A DNA stretch of 64,000 nucleotides from Chromera velia (Eukaryota; Sar; Chromeraceae): NCBI GenBank assembly GCA_018398765.1, contig JAHBMJ010003412.1, positions 1 to 64,000 of the forward strand, read 5' to 3'. The stretch's first letter is position 1; each line of letters begins with the position of its first letter. Under the pieces are notes generated by a model. That model was not told the origin of the DNA. It ran no database searches and was given only the letters and a program-made list of their open reading frames with translations. The translations under genes and the position numbers were made by a program. Shown here one piece after another: positions 12,951-24,104 of this stretch.

Positions 12951-14215
12951 CGTGCATATGTGTGCGTGCCTCACTTTCTTCCGGTCTTTGTTTCCCTCTT
13001 TCTTCATACATTCCTTTCTTCCTTCCCTCCCCTCTTTACAGGAGTTTCAGTATACCCCGGGAGAGTCTGTGCATGATCGGAGACAATCTCCACACAGATA
13101 TCGATTTTGCAATCTCGAATGGCATCGGTGCGTCAGTTGGACTGTCATATCTGGGTGCTGTACTTTATGTCTGTCTGCCCATAACCTCTCCAGGACAATC
13201 GATCCTTCTCTGCCTACCTCTCTGCCGGTTGGGCTTCACAGCTGCCGTTGTTTTTTCTTTTTCCTCTTCTACTTGTTTTCTCACAGCGCGTTGAAGCGCC
13301 CACACAGAGAAAATCAATGCCAGCAGGAAATTCGTATCGACTCGAAGCTCGTCCCTGTGATTTTTTTTTTATCTGTCTTTTCGACTTGCCGGACGTCTCT
13401 GAGGCCAAAACGGAAAAGGTACTCTTGTAGTAGGAAAGCTTGCTTCTGCATCTCGTCAAGATGTGCTTTAGGTCGGGACACCGTGATTTTTTTTCTGCGT
13501 GCCTGCCTGCCTGCCTGCCCTCTTGCTTTCCTGTTTGTCTGCCTGTTTGTGTGTCTGCCTGCAGGTGCGTGCATGGTCGAGACCGGAGTCTCACAAAGAG
13601 ATCAAATCGGAAGGTCAGTCAGAGAGGTAGACAGGCAGACAGGCAGGCAGACGAGCGATTCTGGATTGTTCAAGATGTACACAGACAGTGACTGGATTAA
13701 TTTTTTCGCATGTCGCGACATTTCCTTTCCTGGTGTGTTTGTTTCTCTTTCGTGCATTCCTTTCGAGTGGCTTTCTCTGCATGGCTCCCGATAGCTCTTC
13801 TCTACGAGCTTTGATGTACGCGCGCTTTATTCTGTGAAAGGTGGCTCTTTCAACATCCAAAATTGTTATAACCGCTGAGTGTTGAGGGCTTTTGTGAAAA
13901 GAACAAGGTGATAGGTTTTAGAGCCTCGACAGTGCTTGCGATTCTGTATTGATACATCGTCTTCTTGCACGCGCACATGGTAATTTAATTGGATCGAGTT
14001 CTAAGTTGCTTAGAAACCTCAGCGACGGTACATCCATCAGAAATCGCACACGTGTCATTGTGATGGAGACGATCTTGATTCATTTAATTCGTGCACGTCG
14101 ATCTGTGTGTGCGGATGCATGCAGGGACCGTAATCCCGTGCCTCATTTTGTTCTTCCCACAGTGGCGGTACTCCTTGCACCCTCATTCGAGTCCCGGCTT
14201 TAGCTGGAGCATGAC
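9587..14215 (+). CDS. Phosphoglycolate phosphatase / 4-nitrophenylphosphatase (HAD family), plastid-type leader
   Basis: HAD-superfamily phosphatase of the PGP/PNPase type, expected to hydrolyse 2-phosphoglycolate from Rubisco oxygenation. Exons: 9587-9855, 10334-10470, 10828-10990, 11421-11547, 11861-12023, 12553-12649, 13042-13127, 13565-13613, plus a final exon near 14168-14215. From exon 2 on, all internal junctions keep frame. Motif I is DMDGVLWEG (exon 2), motif II FFVTNNSS (exon 3), a core strand VVMGFDQYFNYWKL (exon 5), the motif III-region lysine in IVAKPGPF (exon 6) and motif IV MIGDNLHTDIDF (exon 7), then MVETGVSQR (exon 8). The first ATG gives a hydrophobic signal segment ending TSA, then Phe29 and a basic, Ser/Arg-rich stretch, which matches a two-step complex-plastid presequence. 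The exon 1/2 junction is uncertain: splicing at 9847 is also possible but breaks frame before DMDG. The C-terminal exon is tentative. Confidence 0.88.
10770..10826. repeat. (TC)n(TG)n tract running into a 3' splice site
   Basis: A TC run followed by a TG run ends directly at the cag acceptor of phosphatase exon 3 (10828). Confidence 0.9.
12832..12956. repeat. Compound (CT)n(TA)n(TG)n microsatellite
   Basis: Alternating CT, TA and TG dinucleotide blocks within the phosphatase intron 12650-13041. Confidence 0.9.
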
Positions 14216-16310
14216 GAGTGTGTGCATTATCATGGAAGTGGGTGGATCAAGTACGTTGGGACTGTTGGTACCGCCACACAGACAGGCAACTGCAGTGGAA
14301 CGGTTTGCCTGCAGTTTTGAGGGAGCTAGTTTTTCCCTTGGTCTTTTCATTTGTCTGAATGTCTCATTTTCTCAAGCAAGTGACAAACACTTTTTATAAC
14401 AGATTTACGCCGGCGTTGATACTTTTGTAAATGTCTAGATTGTTCATCTAGTTTTTAGTGGTTAATTTCCATACTATATAATTATTTATTGGGTAATTCC
14501 TATAGCTAGTAGTGTCAGTTTAGAGCCAGTGACTCAGACTTCTGATCAAATGAAACTTTTATTTAAAGCAAAAAATGTTTTATATAAATTTTATTCCAAA
14601 TCCTGCAGTCTAACCTGTCTATAGGTTCAAGTATAATTTTAAAAAAATGATTTAGGAGGATATGATAGGATTAAGGATAGGATTAATGTCTGGAGGATTG
14701 GCCTCCTCACCCAATCTAGGGCCCAATGCCGAGCGTTCGACGTGCGGCGTCCAGGAAAAGCGCATACATACGTCGGATCTTCTTCATAAAAATCTTTAGA
14801 ATAGGATTTGGATTAGTACGATTCATGTCTGGAAGAGTGGCCTCCCGCCGCAATGCCGAATGTCCGACGTGCAGCTTCCAGACCGGGAAAGCATGTAGAT
14901 GCATGAACAATTCATCATCAATTCTAGATTCAGTACGTTATGCGTGAGCCTCTTTTTATGACTCACCAATACTCGCTACGCGCAAATCATCTTAAATCTT
15001 TGACATCGCTAACTTGAAAGAAATTTTTAAAGAATCCAAGCCTTGCTTCTAGCCAGGGTTTTACTTCTTTGCACCTGAAAATATTGTCGGCCGCTCCTGA
15101 TACATTCAAGTGTAGATGCAGTAGAGCATGATCGGAGGCTGGACTAACAAACAAACAAAGGAGTAGATGTGTCAGCCATCAAAAACTGACGCCTCAGTTA
15201 TTTATTCCGAAAAGAGCATTGCATCGCAGCCAGAGACACAGAGACAACAAGACGCAAACGGAAAGAGAAGAAAAGCAAGAGCACATGAAAGTGACGAAAC
15301 AAATGAAAGGAAAAACACAAGTACAATTACCGGCGGGGGGATCGGAAAGGAGAGACAACTCGAATTCCCTCCACGCAGAAAGCGAAAAGGGAGTAAAAGG
15401 GAGTAAAGAAACGGACAAGAACGGAAAGGCTTGAGAGGTATAACATTGACGTCGAGGGCATTGCCAGAACAAAAATGCACGGGAAGGGGTGACACCAAGA
15501 GACCGAGAGCGAAAGACCGGATCCAGAGCACACAATGTCATGCAGTCGTTCCTTGAACATCAAAGACAATCTCCCGAACAGAGAAAGGACATGAACGAAA
15601 TGACACCTTTCTCTGTTTCCCAATTCCATAATTGAGAATCGCCCTTTGCCTTGCATCATCTCAGCATTCCAACTTCTTTCAACCCTTCCCTTAGATGTTT
15701 CCTCCATTCCAACACCCATACACACCCTTCATTCCCATAGAGAGCTCCAGGGTCGATCGAGCTTTCCAATCCTATTCACCTCCCTTCAGCTCTTGAAGAA
15801 GAAAACAATTGTGGACTATCAATCTGTCTGAAGCTCTCTTTCTCAACTTCTTCCAGCTCTTCCACAGAGAAGCACCCTTAATTCGGTCCACTTTTCTCAG
15901 ATCGATCAATCGAGCATCGATGTACCGTTGCCCCGCCAAGCCCTGCCAAGAACCGCCAGTGGCTCAGGGTTCTGTCCATATCCTTCTTCAGTGTCCCTCA
16001 CTCCAAACTCTCCCTCCCCCACCCCCGCACCTCCGCGTGTGTGTGTGTGAGAGAGAGAGAGAGTATCTGTCTGTCTGCCTGCCTGCCTGCCTGCCTGCCT
16101 GTCTCTGTGTGTGTGCGTGTGTGTTCAACTACTCGTTTCTTTCTGGAGCAGAACGTGAAACCCTCCCTGTCGTAAAATAAGGAAACGACCCAAAAAAGTG
16201 AAAGAAAAATGCCAACCCAAAGCAAATGTGCAAGCGCTTTCCCCTCCCTGTATTCGAGTAATGTGGCATGAGAGCTTCCCATGCATCATCAAATGAATCT
16301 TCTGAGGGAC
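14216..16310. other. Intergenic, including an AT-rich block
   Basis: Positions 14400-15060 are AT-rich and hold two diverged copies of one repeat unit. Positions 15060-16310 are gene-like in composition, but no conserved protein was recognised on either strand. A short CTGC/TG array lies at 16038-16125. Part of this may be 3' UTR of the reverse-strand gene that ends near 16311. Confidence 0.55.
14670..14892. repeat. Diverged tandem repeat pair, period about 140 bp
   Basis: Two stretches share the order: tagg-att-aatgtctgga (14672-14693), gtggcctcc-like (14698-14706), ccaatgccga then gtccgacgtgc-like (14728-14745), and the second copy at 14804-14880 (attcatgtctggaagagtgg, caatgccgaatgtccgacg). 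The copies differ at many positions, so the duplication is old. Confidence 0.7.
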
Positions 16311-18360
16311 TCACCCTGCATGAGAGTTTACAATCCTTTCATCCTTCCAGTCAGACGTCTTCAATCTTGCGGCTTTGCAGTCTCCGCAATGGTGGCGCTC
16401 TTTGCCGTGCACACAAATGCTCTTCCCCCCGCACTCTTTGCACTTAGAGCGCTGTCGATTGTGCTCACAGATGCCCTTCCCTCCGCACTCTTTGCACTGA
16501 CGACGAATACGACCGTGCCCGCAGATGCTCTTCCCCCCGCAGTCTTTGCACTTAGAGCGCTGTCGATTGTGCTCAGATGCCCTTCCCTCCGCACTCTTTG
16601 CACTGACGACGAATACGACCGTGCTCGCAGATGCTCTTACCTCCACACCCCTTGCACTGAGAGCGAATCCGACCATGCTGACAGATGCTCTTCCCTCCAC
16701 ACTCCTTGCATTGAGAGCGAATGCGACCGTGCTCACAGATGTTTCCACCACCACACTCCTTGCATCGAGTGCGTCGGCGACCGTGCTCACAGAAGGCTTT
16801 GCCCCCGCAATCCTTGCACTGACGACGAAGGCGACCGTGCTCACAGATGCTCTTCCCCCCGCAATCTCTGCATTCGGAGCGCCTTCGACCGTGCTCACAG
16901 ATGTTTCCCCCTCCACACTCCTTGCATCGAGTGCGTCGGCGGCCGTGCTCACAGAAGCTCGCCCCTCCGCAATCCTTTCACTCGCAGCGCCTTGGACCGT
17001 GCTCACAAATGCTCTTCCCCCCGCACTCCTTGCACTGAGAGCGGATGCGACCATGCTCACACACACTCTTCCCCCCACAATCTTTGCACTCGCAGCGCCT
17101 TCGACCGTGCTCACACATTCCCTTCCCCCCGCACTCCTTGCATTGAGAGCGAACACGACCGTGCTCACAGATGCTCTTCCCTCCACAATCCTTGCACCGA
17201 AAATGCTGAACGCCATGCTTACACAACCCTTTCCCTCCACAGTCCTTGCACCTGTAACGAACCCGCCCATGCAAGCAAAGAATCTGCCCATGGCGGTTCC
17301 TCTTGATCTCTTCCCCTCCCCCTCCCCCTGGGTAATCATTCTCAGAGACGCTCACTCTCCCTCGATCCATCGGATCCCCTCTACCCTCACAAGTCTCAGA
17401 ACAGAGAGGGGCGGAGTCAGAAGAAAGAGAGACAGTCAACCGACGCTGCTTCCCTCCCGGGACCTTCTGTACCCCCCCTTCTCTTCCGTGCAAAGCACCC
17501 CCCATTGCCTGACCGTGACAACCAGACAAATCGTCACAGTCGTCAGCCTCGAACGCAGAGAGGCCACTCTCAGACCGACGACGCTTCAAGGGAATGACTT
17601 GTGCCCTATCCCCCTCTTCTTTTCGTCGTCGATCATGGGTGCTGTCATGCGGAAGCAAATGGGTGGAGGTGGAAGGCTGAAACGTTGGGATTCTGCACTC
17701 AGAGTCGGAGTCAGCGGATGGACAGGTGCAGTCATCCACTGACTCGGAACAGTCAAAATGCTTTTCGTTTTCTTTCGTTTGTGTCTTCATTATCGGACTC
17801 TTCTCGGCTACACCCGTTCCCCGCTCACTGCCTGACCCTCTGACCTCAACAGATGACTGAGAGGGACAAAGAGAGACGGCTGAGTTGCCTTCTTCTTCAT
17901 CAGTGCTTCCGAACACTCCTAACTCCCTCTGCCGCCCCCCTTGTGAAGAAGTCGGACAAGCAGTCTCTGACTGGGTATCCGGTGGACATGGGTACTCATT
18001 CTGTTTCTGCGACTGTTCAGTCTGCCTGTTCGTGGAATGAGGGAGCAGCGCGAGCTGCACACTCTCAGGGACCCCCCATTCCACCGAAATCCCAACCACC
18101 TCTGTCGCCTGCTGCTCTCCTCCCCCTTCTACGCCGACACGGATGGTGTTGTCACCCCTCTCTCCCACCGAAGAGCAGTCGGCAGGAGAAGACGTACCAA
18201 CGAGACGCACAATGCGGAAATCTCCCCCCTGCAGCGGCTCAAGACACACGAGGTTCTGAAGGTCCCGTGTTTCAGCTATCTCGCCATCGTTCGGAAGCGC
18301 AACCAGTCGAAACTTCAATTCTGACACTCTCACCATCCCAACCTCCCCCTGTATGTCCAC
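16311..18360 (-). CDS. Cys/His tandem-repeat (zinc-finger-like) protein, array interrupted
   Basis: The N-terminal half (about 370 residues) is Ser/acidic-rich and unrecognised. It has a basic patch (LKRRRSE) and then runs into tandem 18-residue units of the form C-x2-C-G-G-x3-C-x-H-G-x5, for example CKECGGKSICEHGRIRSQ. The C-C-C-H pattern in each unit suggests zinc binding (inference). The uninterrupted frame from 18360 ends at TGA (complement of 16978-16980), in unit 6, exactly where every other unit has the first Cys. The same frame continues units 6-13, then a 2-base loss near 16575 (ctcagatg instead of ctcacagatg) shifts the frame, and units 14-16 plus a short tail end at 16311. The 5' start is uncertain: the open frame begins with GTG, and an upstream exon near 18430-18536 is possible. 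This is a nuclear gene of unknown role. Confidence 0.6.
16385..17270 (-). repeat. 54-bp coding tandem repeat, about 16 units
   Basis: Each unit is 54 bases and encodes an 18-residue Cys/His module; units 7/10 and 13/15 are especially alike, indicating unit-level duplication. Similar modules are known to me from other microalgal proteomes (memory, not checked). It is not a CRISPR array: there are no spacers, and codon periodicity is kept throughout. Confidence 0.9.
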
Positions 18361-19568
18361 ACCACCCGCAAAACCTCCGAGACACCCATCGTGCCCACTG
18401 ACAGATTCACCTCCACCTCACTCGACACCCACCAAGGACGCCCACACGGTGCAGGTCTCATACGCATGGCACTACCTAACTCCCACCCACCCAGCTCAGG
18501 ACATTCCCTTCTCTCGCACTTCAGGGCAATGCGCAACGAAGGCGATGTACCCCTTCATCGTGTCAAGATGTGTAGACAGGTAGACGGTTTCAATCACTCC
18601 AATCGACGAAGGAGAGGATCGCCCTGGATTTTCAGCTGCACAGTTTCAAAGATACAAACACAAAAACACCAAAGGCGTTGTTCAAGAGGAACAGGGCTGA
18701 GATCTGTTTCTCCTTTTGCTGACGCCAAGCAAAGGAGACTTATTCAAGGGTGCCGAAAAAAAGTAGAAGGGCAGGGACTGACCAGGCGCGCGCTTTGGTC
18801 AAAATCTTGGTAGCTTGGATCGAACCAGTAGCAGTCGAAGAAACCCTCAAGCCTCGACAAAGCAAGGAAAACGACGAAAACGTACAGAGACGATATATAT
18901 AGACGACAGCGCGTCCAACCAACGCCAGGTGAGATTTCCCTCACAGCGGAAAGCTCTAAAGTGAGTGATTCTCGATTTATATGAGATCTAACAGATGTGG
19001 CTTTGAGCAAGTCACAACAGCCAGCAAGAGGTAACAGGTCCGACGAAAAACAAGGCCGGACACTCGAAACCTGCTTTCGTAATCCAACAGTCGAGAGAAA
19101 TCAATCGAAACGCGGACACTTAAATGACACCCGGTCACATTCGGCCTTGAGAAGCAGATCGGACGTGCTGAGCACTTCTGGCAGAGCAGCTTCGCATGTC
19201 AGAGGATCGTTTTGATGTCTGACGGAGTCTTGGACTCAAACGCTTTGTCGGACTTCCGCCTGGCAGATCTCGCCATGCACTGATCTTCTGTTCGATCGAC
19301 CGACTTATATATGACCATCTTATGACCGACTTGCATGAAAAATATTGAAAAATGCCGCGCAGACTAAAAAATACGCGCGCGGTTTTTGGAATCTTTGGAT
19401 GCCGCTGCAATCCCCAAACGTGCTTCGCACTCATTGAAACAGAGTGCTCCGACTATTCGGTTGAGTGCAGTTGGCTTGCAAGAAACATTGCGAGGCTGTG
19501 AAGACAGACAGTATGCACGAGCTCTGGTTCAGAATCTGCTCTTCTCGCCCCTTGTGTGAAAAGGATCC
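18361..19568. other. Intergenic between reverse-strand repeat gene and transposase
   Basis: No recognisable gene. A TATA-like run (atatatatag) at about 18893-18902 could be the promoter of the reverse-strand repeat gene on the complementary strand. I looked for terminal inverted repeats that would define the left end of the transposase element and found none convincing. Confidence 0.5.
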
Positions 19569-20588
19569 ATGCCAAACTACGGCGTAATTGCTGCGCCTCT
19601 CAGAAACAGGGCAGTAGAATTGTGGTTGATAGGCGTCTCCATCTGCAAAATCTGCTTGTGGCTGGGCTTTTCGCGAAGCACGTTCAGTCGCATTAGCGAC
19701 AGGTGGCGCAATAGAGAGCTGTGGTTCAAATACAAGGGCGGTTCACCAAAACGGCGTCTTTCGTTCGACAAGCTGGTGCAGGTTGTTTTGCCTTTCGTCC
19801 TGTCAAACACTTGTGTCCCTATACGGAAGGCAGCACGGCTGCTGGAAGATGAGTTGGGGTTTAAGTCAACCGTGCGCCAGTTGCTAGACGGGTACCACCG
19901 ACTTCATCTGACTCGGAAAAGGCTTCGCCAAAGGGCCCGAGAGATCCGGTACGTTGATGAAGAGGTCTTCAGATTGACGGTCGACGGGATTCCAGCTGAG
20001 TGTTTCCTCGTTGTTGACGTGTGTCAGTTCACCCGAACAGACGCCGTCCCACTGATGGGGTGGGCGCCGTCTGGGGTTCCTCTGGTACGGCCTGGGAAGC
20101 AGGAGATGAAGAGTGACCGTCTCAAGGCCATCCTGGCAGTCTCTGTTGAAAAGGTTCTCCCTGTATTCACCACTCGCCGGTCTTCCATCACGGGGGAGTT
20201 CTTCTCTTTGTGGGTAGAAGCCATCATTCCCTACATGAGCGCTTATCCGGGCCCCTTGTCCGTGCTGGTGTGGGACAATGCCGCCTTCCATTTGGCGGAC
20301 TATGTGAGGGCGAAGCTTGCCCAGATCGGTGCCATCCTGATTCCCCTGCCACCGTACTGTCCACATTTCTCTCCCTGTGAACTTATTATTGGGATCTTCC
20401 GCTGGCTCCTTCGATCTGACGATTTCATTCCTCACGCGTTGTCGGAGGACCCCAAGTACACAGTGGAGGAGGCAGTGCACTCCGCCAGCGACCTGGTGGA
20501 GGAGAGACACCTGCGCTGGGCCTTCTGGCGGTATGGTGTCTACGGCTCGTTTTACGAGGGACCAAAATTCGACAACATGATTACGTGA
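19569..20588 (+). CDS. Tc1/mariner-IS630 superfamily transposase, intact single ORF
   Basis: DDE transposase of 339 residues that would cut and paste its own element. A helix-turn-helix-like segment spans about residues 13-46 (RAVELWLIGVSICKICLWLG...RSTFSRISDRW). The catalytic triad is Asp150 in FLVVDVCQF, Asp236 in VLVWDNAAFH and Glu271 in CPHFSPCELI. Asp236 and Glu271 are 34 residues apart, the DD34E spacing typical of Tc1-like enzymes. The PPYCPHFSPCE block matches the family's LPPYSPxxNPxE. The frame is uninterrupted from ATG to TGA and has no intron, unlike the surrounding genes, so it may be recently active or domesticated. No bordering inverted repeats with TA duplications were identified. 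The inverted-repeat element beginning at 20868 lies outside this ORF and carries different ends. Confidence 0.87.
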   Translation: MPNYGVIAAPLRNRAVELWLIGVSICKICLWLGFSRSTFSRISDRWRNRELWFKYKGGSPKRRLSFDKLVQVVLPFVLSNTCVPIRKAARLLEDELGFKSTVRQLLDGYHRLHLTRKRLRQRAREIRYVDEEVFRLTVDGIPAECFLVVDVCQFTRTDAVPLMGWAPSGVPLVRPGKQEMKSDRLKAILAVSVEKVLPVFTTRRSSITGEFFSLWVEAIIPYMSAYPGPLSVLVWDNAAFHLADYVRAKLAQIGAILIPLPPYCPHFSPCELIIGIFRWLLRSDDFIPHALSEDPKYTVEEAVHSASDLVEERHLRWAFWRYGVYGSFYEGPKFDNMIT

Positions 20589-20867
20589 GGGGCAACACAT
20601 GTGAGCAGACGTGACTCTGCCTGTTCCACAGTAGCACACCCCGTCATCCCTATCGACGGCAAAATTTCCGCGCTGCGCTTGGAAGCCGCGCGCGCGCGGC
20701 AATGCGTCAAAAAGACCGTAGCTGCGAATACTTCCGAACGCTGCTGGACGGTGCTGTGAGAATATGTGCACGATCGAGACTGGCCCCCGTCGCTCATGAC
20801 TCAATTGTACGATCTGCGTTACTGTTAGCAAGCTCAGTAACAGGCCCTCAGTTGGTTATGTCCCAGA

Positions 20868-21945
20868 CTGGGGCCATGTAAAAATTTATTTGCGTGCCAA
20901 TGGCACGCAAACGGGCTCTTAAGGGGGGGGGGGGTCTTTACGTATCATCAAGCCTTTTTTGGGCATTCATCTCAGTGGGGTCTGGTGGACAAGCTGTAAG
21001 TGCCCAATCTTGATCCCTATGGTTGCTACATAAAAGCCACCAAATGGTTTCTCCAGATGTCAATTGGTTCTGAAGCACCAGAGGTCCAAAATTTTGAAAA
21101 ATTGTCTAACATTTTCATTCCTCCTCCATGATTCCCTCATCCCCCCCCCTGACAAGTCTCCTCTGATGCTCTGCAGTACTTTAGATGCTTCAGTCGAAGA
21201 ATTCTGGTACAGACGCCCTTGTTAGCTGTTCGTCTTGTGAGGGGGAGTGGATCTTTGAAGAAATTCAATCTGCGGTTTCGGTTTTTCGTTTTTCACACTG
21301 AGTCTCAGTCTGACTCTCTTCGGAATCCGCTTTTGGTGGGGCCATGCTCATGAACATATATGAACATCTTGTCACTCATTAACTTGTAGAGCAGCACGTA
21401 CCCTTCATAAACTCAAGAGGCCATACCATGGTGCCTCGACTTCTGCCCGCTCCGGGCACTATATTTGTTATGGGAAGAGGGGGGGGTGGTGGCGGCTTGA
21501 TTGTCTGGGTTCACCCCGAACTGAAGGAGGACTAGGCAACCGGGACGTCCTCGGGGGAATGTTTGATAGAAATAACAAGCTGATCGAGGACTACACGTCC
21601 TCTCTTCTCATGTATCACAGGATTCGTGACAGGAAAGATGATCCAATGCCTGTGCACTTTGCCGTTTGATCATTAAATTGCATTGAACAAACCTGTCGCA
21701 GATGTGTATCGATCACATAATTTTTGCATAATGATTCAAATTTGGGTTTTTAACAAGTTTTTGACAAGTTTTTAACTTAAGTTTTAGTGGTTATTCAACA
21801 TGATTTTGGACTCTAAACGGTAAAAAAGTTAGTGTCAAAAAAATTTTTTTAAGAAAAATATTTGCGTGCCGAAGCGAGAAGGTCTGGGGGGGGAAAGGGG
21901 TCTTACGTGCCATTGGCACTCAAATAAATTTTTCCATGGCCCCAC
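20868..21945. mobile_element. Non-autonomous DNA transposon with inverted termini and 7-bp direct repeats
   Basis: The left end, 20869-20907 (tggggccatgtaaaaattt...), is matched in inverted orientation at 21906-21944, with about three differences over 39 bases. Each arm also contains the internal palindrome cgtgccaatggcacg. The heptamer TCCCAGA flanks both sides (20861-20867 and 21946-21952) and is a candidate target-site duplication. The interior has no coding potential and includes a long G run near 20923. The superfamily is uncertain: 7 bp is not diagnostic, and the neighbouring Tc1-like transposase would be expected to give TA duplications instead. Confidence 0.8.
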
Positions 21946-21952
21946 TCCCAGA

Positions 21953-23841
21953 TAGTTAACTGCTTTCAGCAACAATATTCCTCTCCTGACACTTGAATTA
22001 ATGACTGGTGATAATATTTTTTGAAAATACTTCAAAATTATACCTTTGTGGGTTTTTTTTCATTTTTCTAAAGAAATTTCTTTTGTCGTCAATTTTATTT
22101 TTAGTTGAAGAGCTAGATCATCTCAGCTTAGATATGGGATAACAATACGAGTTCCAACAATTATGAGTGTCATTGAGTGAAAAGATTGAAATTAAACTTT
22201 CATAACTTAGTTATAATTAAAGTGATAATCAGATCATAATCTTAGTGATCCGCCATTCTAATTTTATTTCCTAGTTTTACTAGTAGTTTTATTTTACTTA
22301 AAAAGGCTTCCGGGAAATTATCAGACTGGGATTAGTGGCTGTTATCAGATAGTTAAAAGAAAAATTTGTTAAGTCACCGAGTGCGATACTAGGTGCGATA
22401 CACTGTCACTCATGCACTAGCTCTGGCAACAGATGGATATAGCGGGAAGGCTTACTAGTGCGGAACCTATCAATCAATCTCTAAATTATTAAGATCTAAT
22501 AATAATATTATAATATCTAGAATAACATCTCTTAATTTTTAGCTCACACATCCTGGTACTAGCCTAGACACTAGGTTATACCCAAAACTTGAAGTTTGTA
22601 GTAGTCTTGAACATTTAATCTTGATGATACTTGATCAAGTGATCAAGATTGATTGATTGATTCGTTCCGCGCTAGGCCTTCCCGATGGTTGGATCATGGT
22701 CCACACGGCGGCCCTCTGTGCGGTACGCAAACCATCAAAACACTCTCCCTATAAATCCTACAGACTATATTGGAAATTGTCTTATATCGTTTGCATGTGT
22801 GATCGTTTTTTTCGGCAGTCTTTCATTGAGTCAACACTCTTCCTAAGAAAATTGCTAACGCTAGACCTGACAGGAGCTCCCATCCCTGCAGGAATCAATT
22901 CAACCACATGCAAATGTACTCAAGCAGTCAAAGTGCGGCAGTCAGTGGATCAGACGGTGGCTAAGCACCAACAAGCCAAAAAAAGAACATGGAGAGAAAG
23001 CTCGAAGGGCAATCAAACATAAAAAGAGAGACGACACAAACCACAGCCTTCTTCAGTCATTCCAAAACGAGAAGATCGAAGAAGGAACGGGAGAAAGTGC
23101 ATGGACGCGCTGCTTGAAAGGCGGGGAATACAAAATACAGGCAGGAAGCGCAGGCACTCTGTACTGCTTTCCCGCTTTCAAAAGGAGCAAGATGAAACGC
23201 ACGCGCGCGCGCGCACACGCACACACACACACACACGCACACACACATACACACACGCAGCAATCCCTCACCATTTCAATCGACCGCATGCAAAAAGAGA
23301 AGCCGAAACATGGTGTCAAAGAACCTACAGAAATGAGAGACAGGCAAACAGACAGACCGGAAAGTCTTCCAGCACATTCACAGGACAGTCAGTCGACCCT
23401 GCATGCAGAGAGAAGACAGAAGAAAACAACAGAAGAGAAACAAAGACAAGAAAGACCCGATCGAACGTCTGCTTTCAGAAAGAGACTGAAATTGGCAAAT
23501 GATCGAAAGGAAAACGTCTGTTTTCAGAGGGAAAGAGAAAAGAGGGGATTGTCAGGTGAAGTTTCAGCCCAGTACTTAAGAAACAATAAAGGCAGGGAGA
23601 AAGGACACAATGAATGAATGAATGAATGAATGAATGGATCAACCAATCAATGCATGCACAAATGAAGGAAGAAACGAAGGGTAAAATATATATGGGATTC
23701 GAGATGTCCCCCCCTGCAAGACTGCCGCAGGGTCTGTCATTCAGGTGCTCGCTTGCCCCTGAAAATTGAATCTCTTGGAGTTTCTCCCTTAGTTTTGTAA
23801 CACTATACGCAGGTAGTCCCTACGCATGTCTGCATTCGTAT

Positions 23842-23878
<37 letters not shown>

Positions 23879-23880
23879 GT
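21953..23880. other. AT-rich block, then simple-repeat-rich intergenic DNA
   Basis: Positions 21953-22650 are AT-rich without coding signal. Positions 22645-22675 share a word with 58853-58896. Positions 22660-23880 hold CA microsatellites (23212-23260, 23842-23876) and purine-rich sequence, with no gene recognised. Confidence 0.6.
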
Positions 23881-24007
23881 CGCTCTTGTATCCGGTGAAA
23901 TGGAGATCCCTGGCAATCCCGCTCATCTGATTGACGCCCATCGCAGGTAACCACTCGCGTGCGTCAGATCGGACCCACCACTCCTTCCCCTTCCACTCAG
24001 ACTGCAG

Positions 24008-24104
<97 letters not shown>

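Noticed and set aside
16385-17270. CRISPR-like regular repetition
   Set aside because: The 54-bp units are contiguous coding repeats without spacers, in eukaryotic DNA.
19200-20867. Terminal inverted repeats for the Tc1/mariner-like element
   Set aside because: Compared GC-rich stretches near 19360-19400 and 20680-20730 and found only weak, low-complexity similarity.
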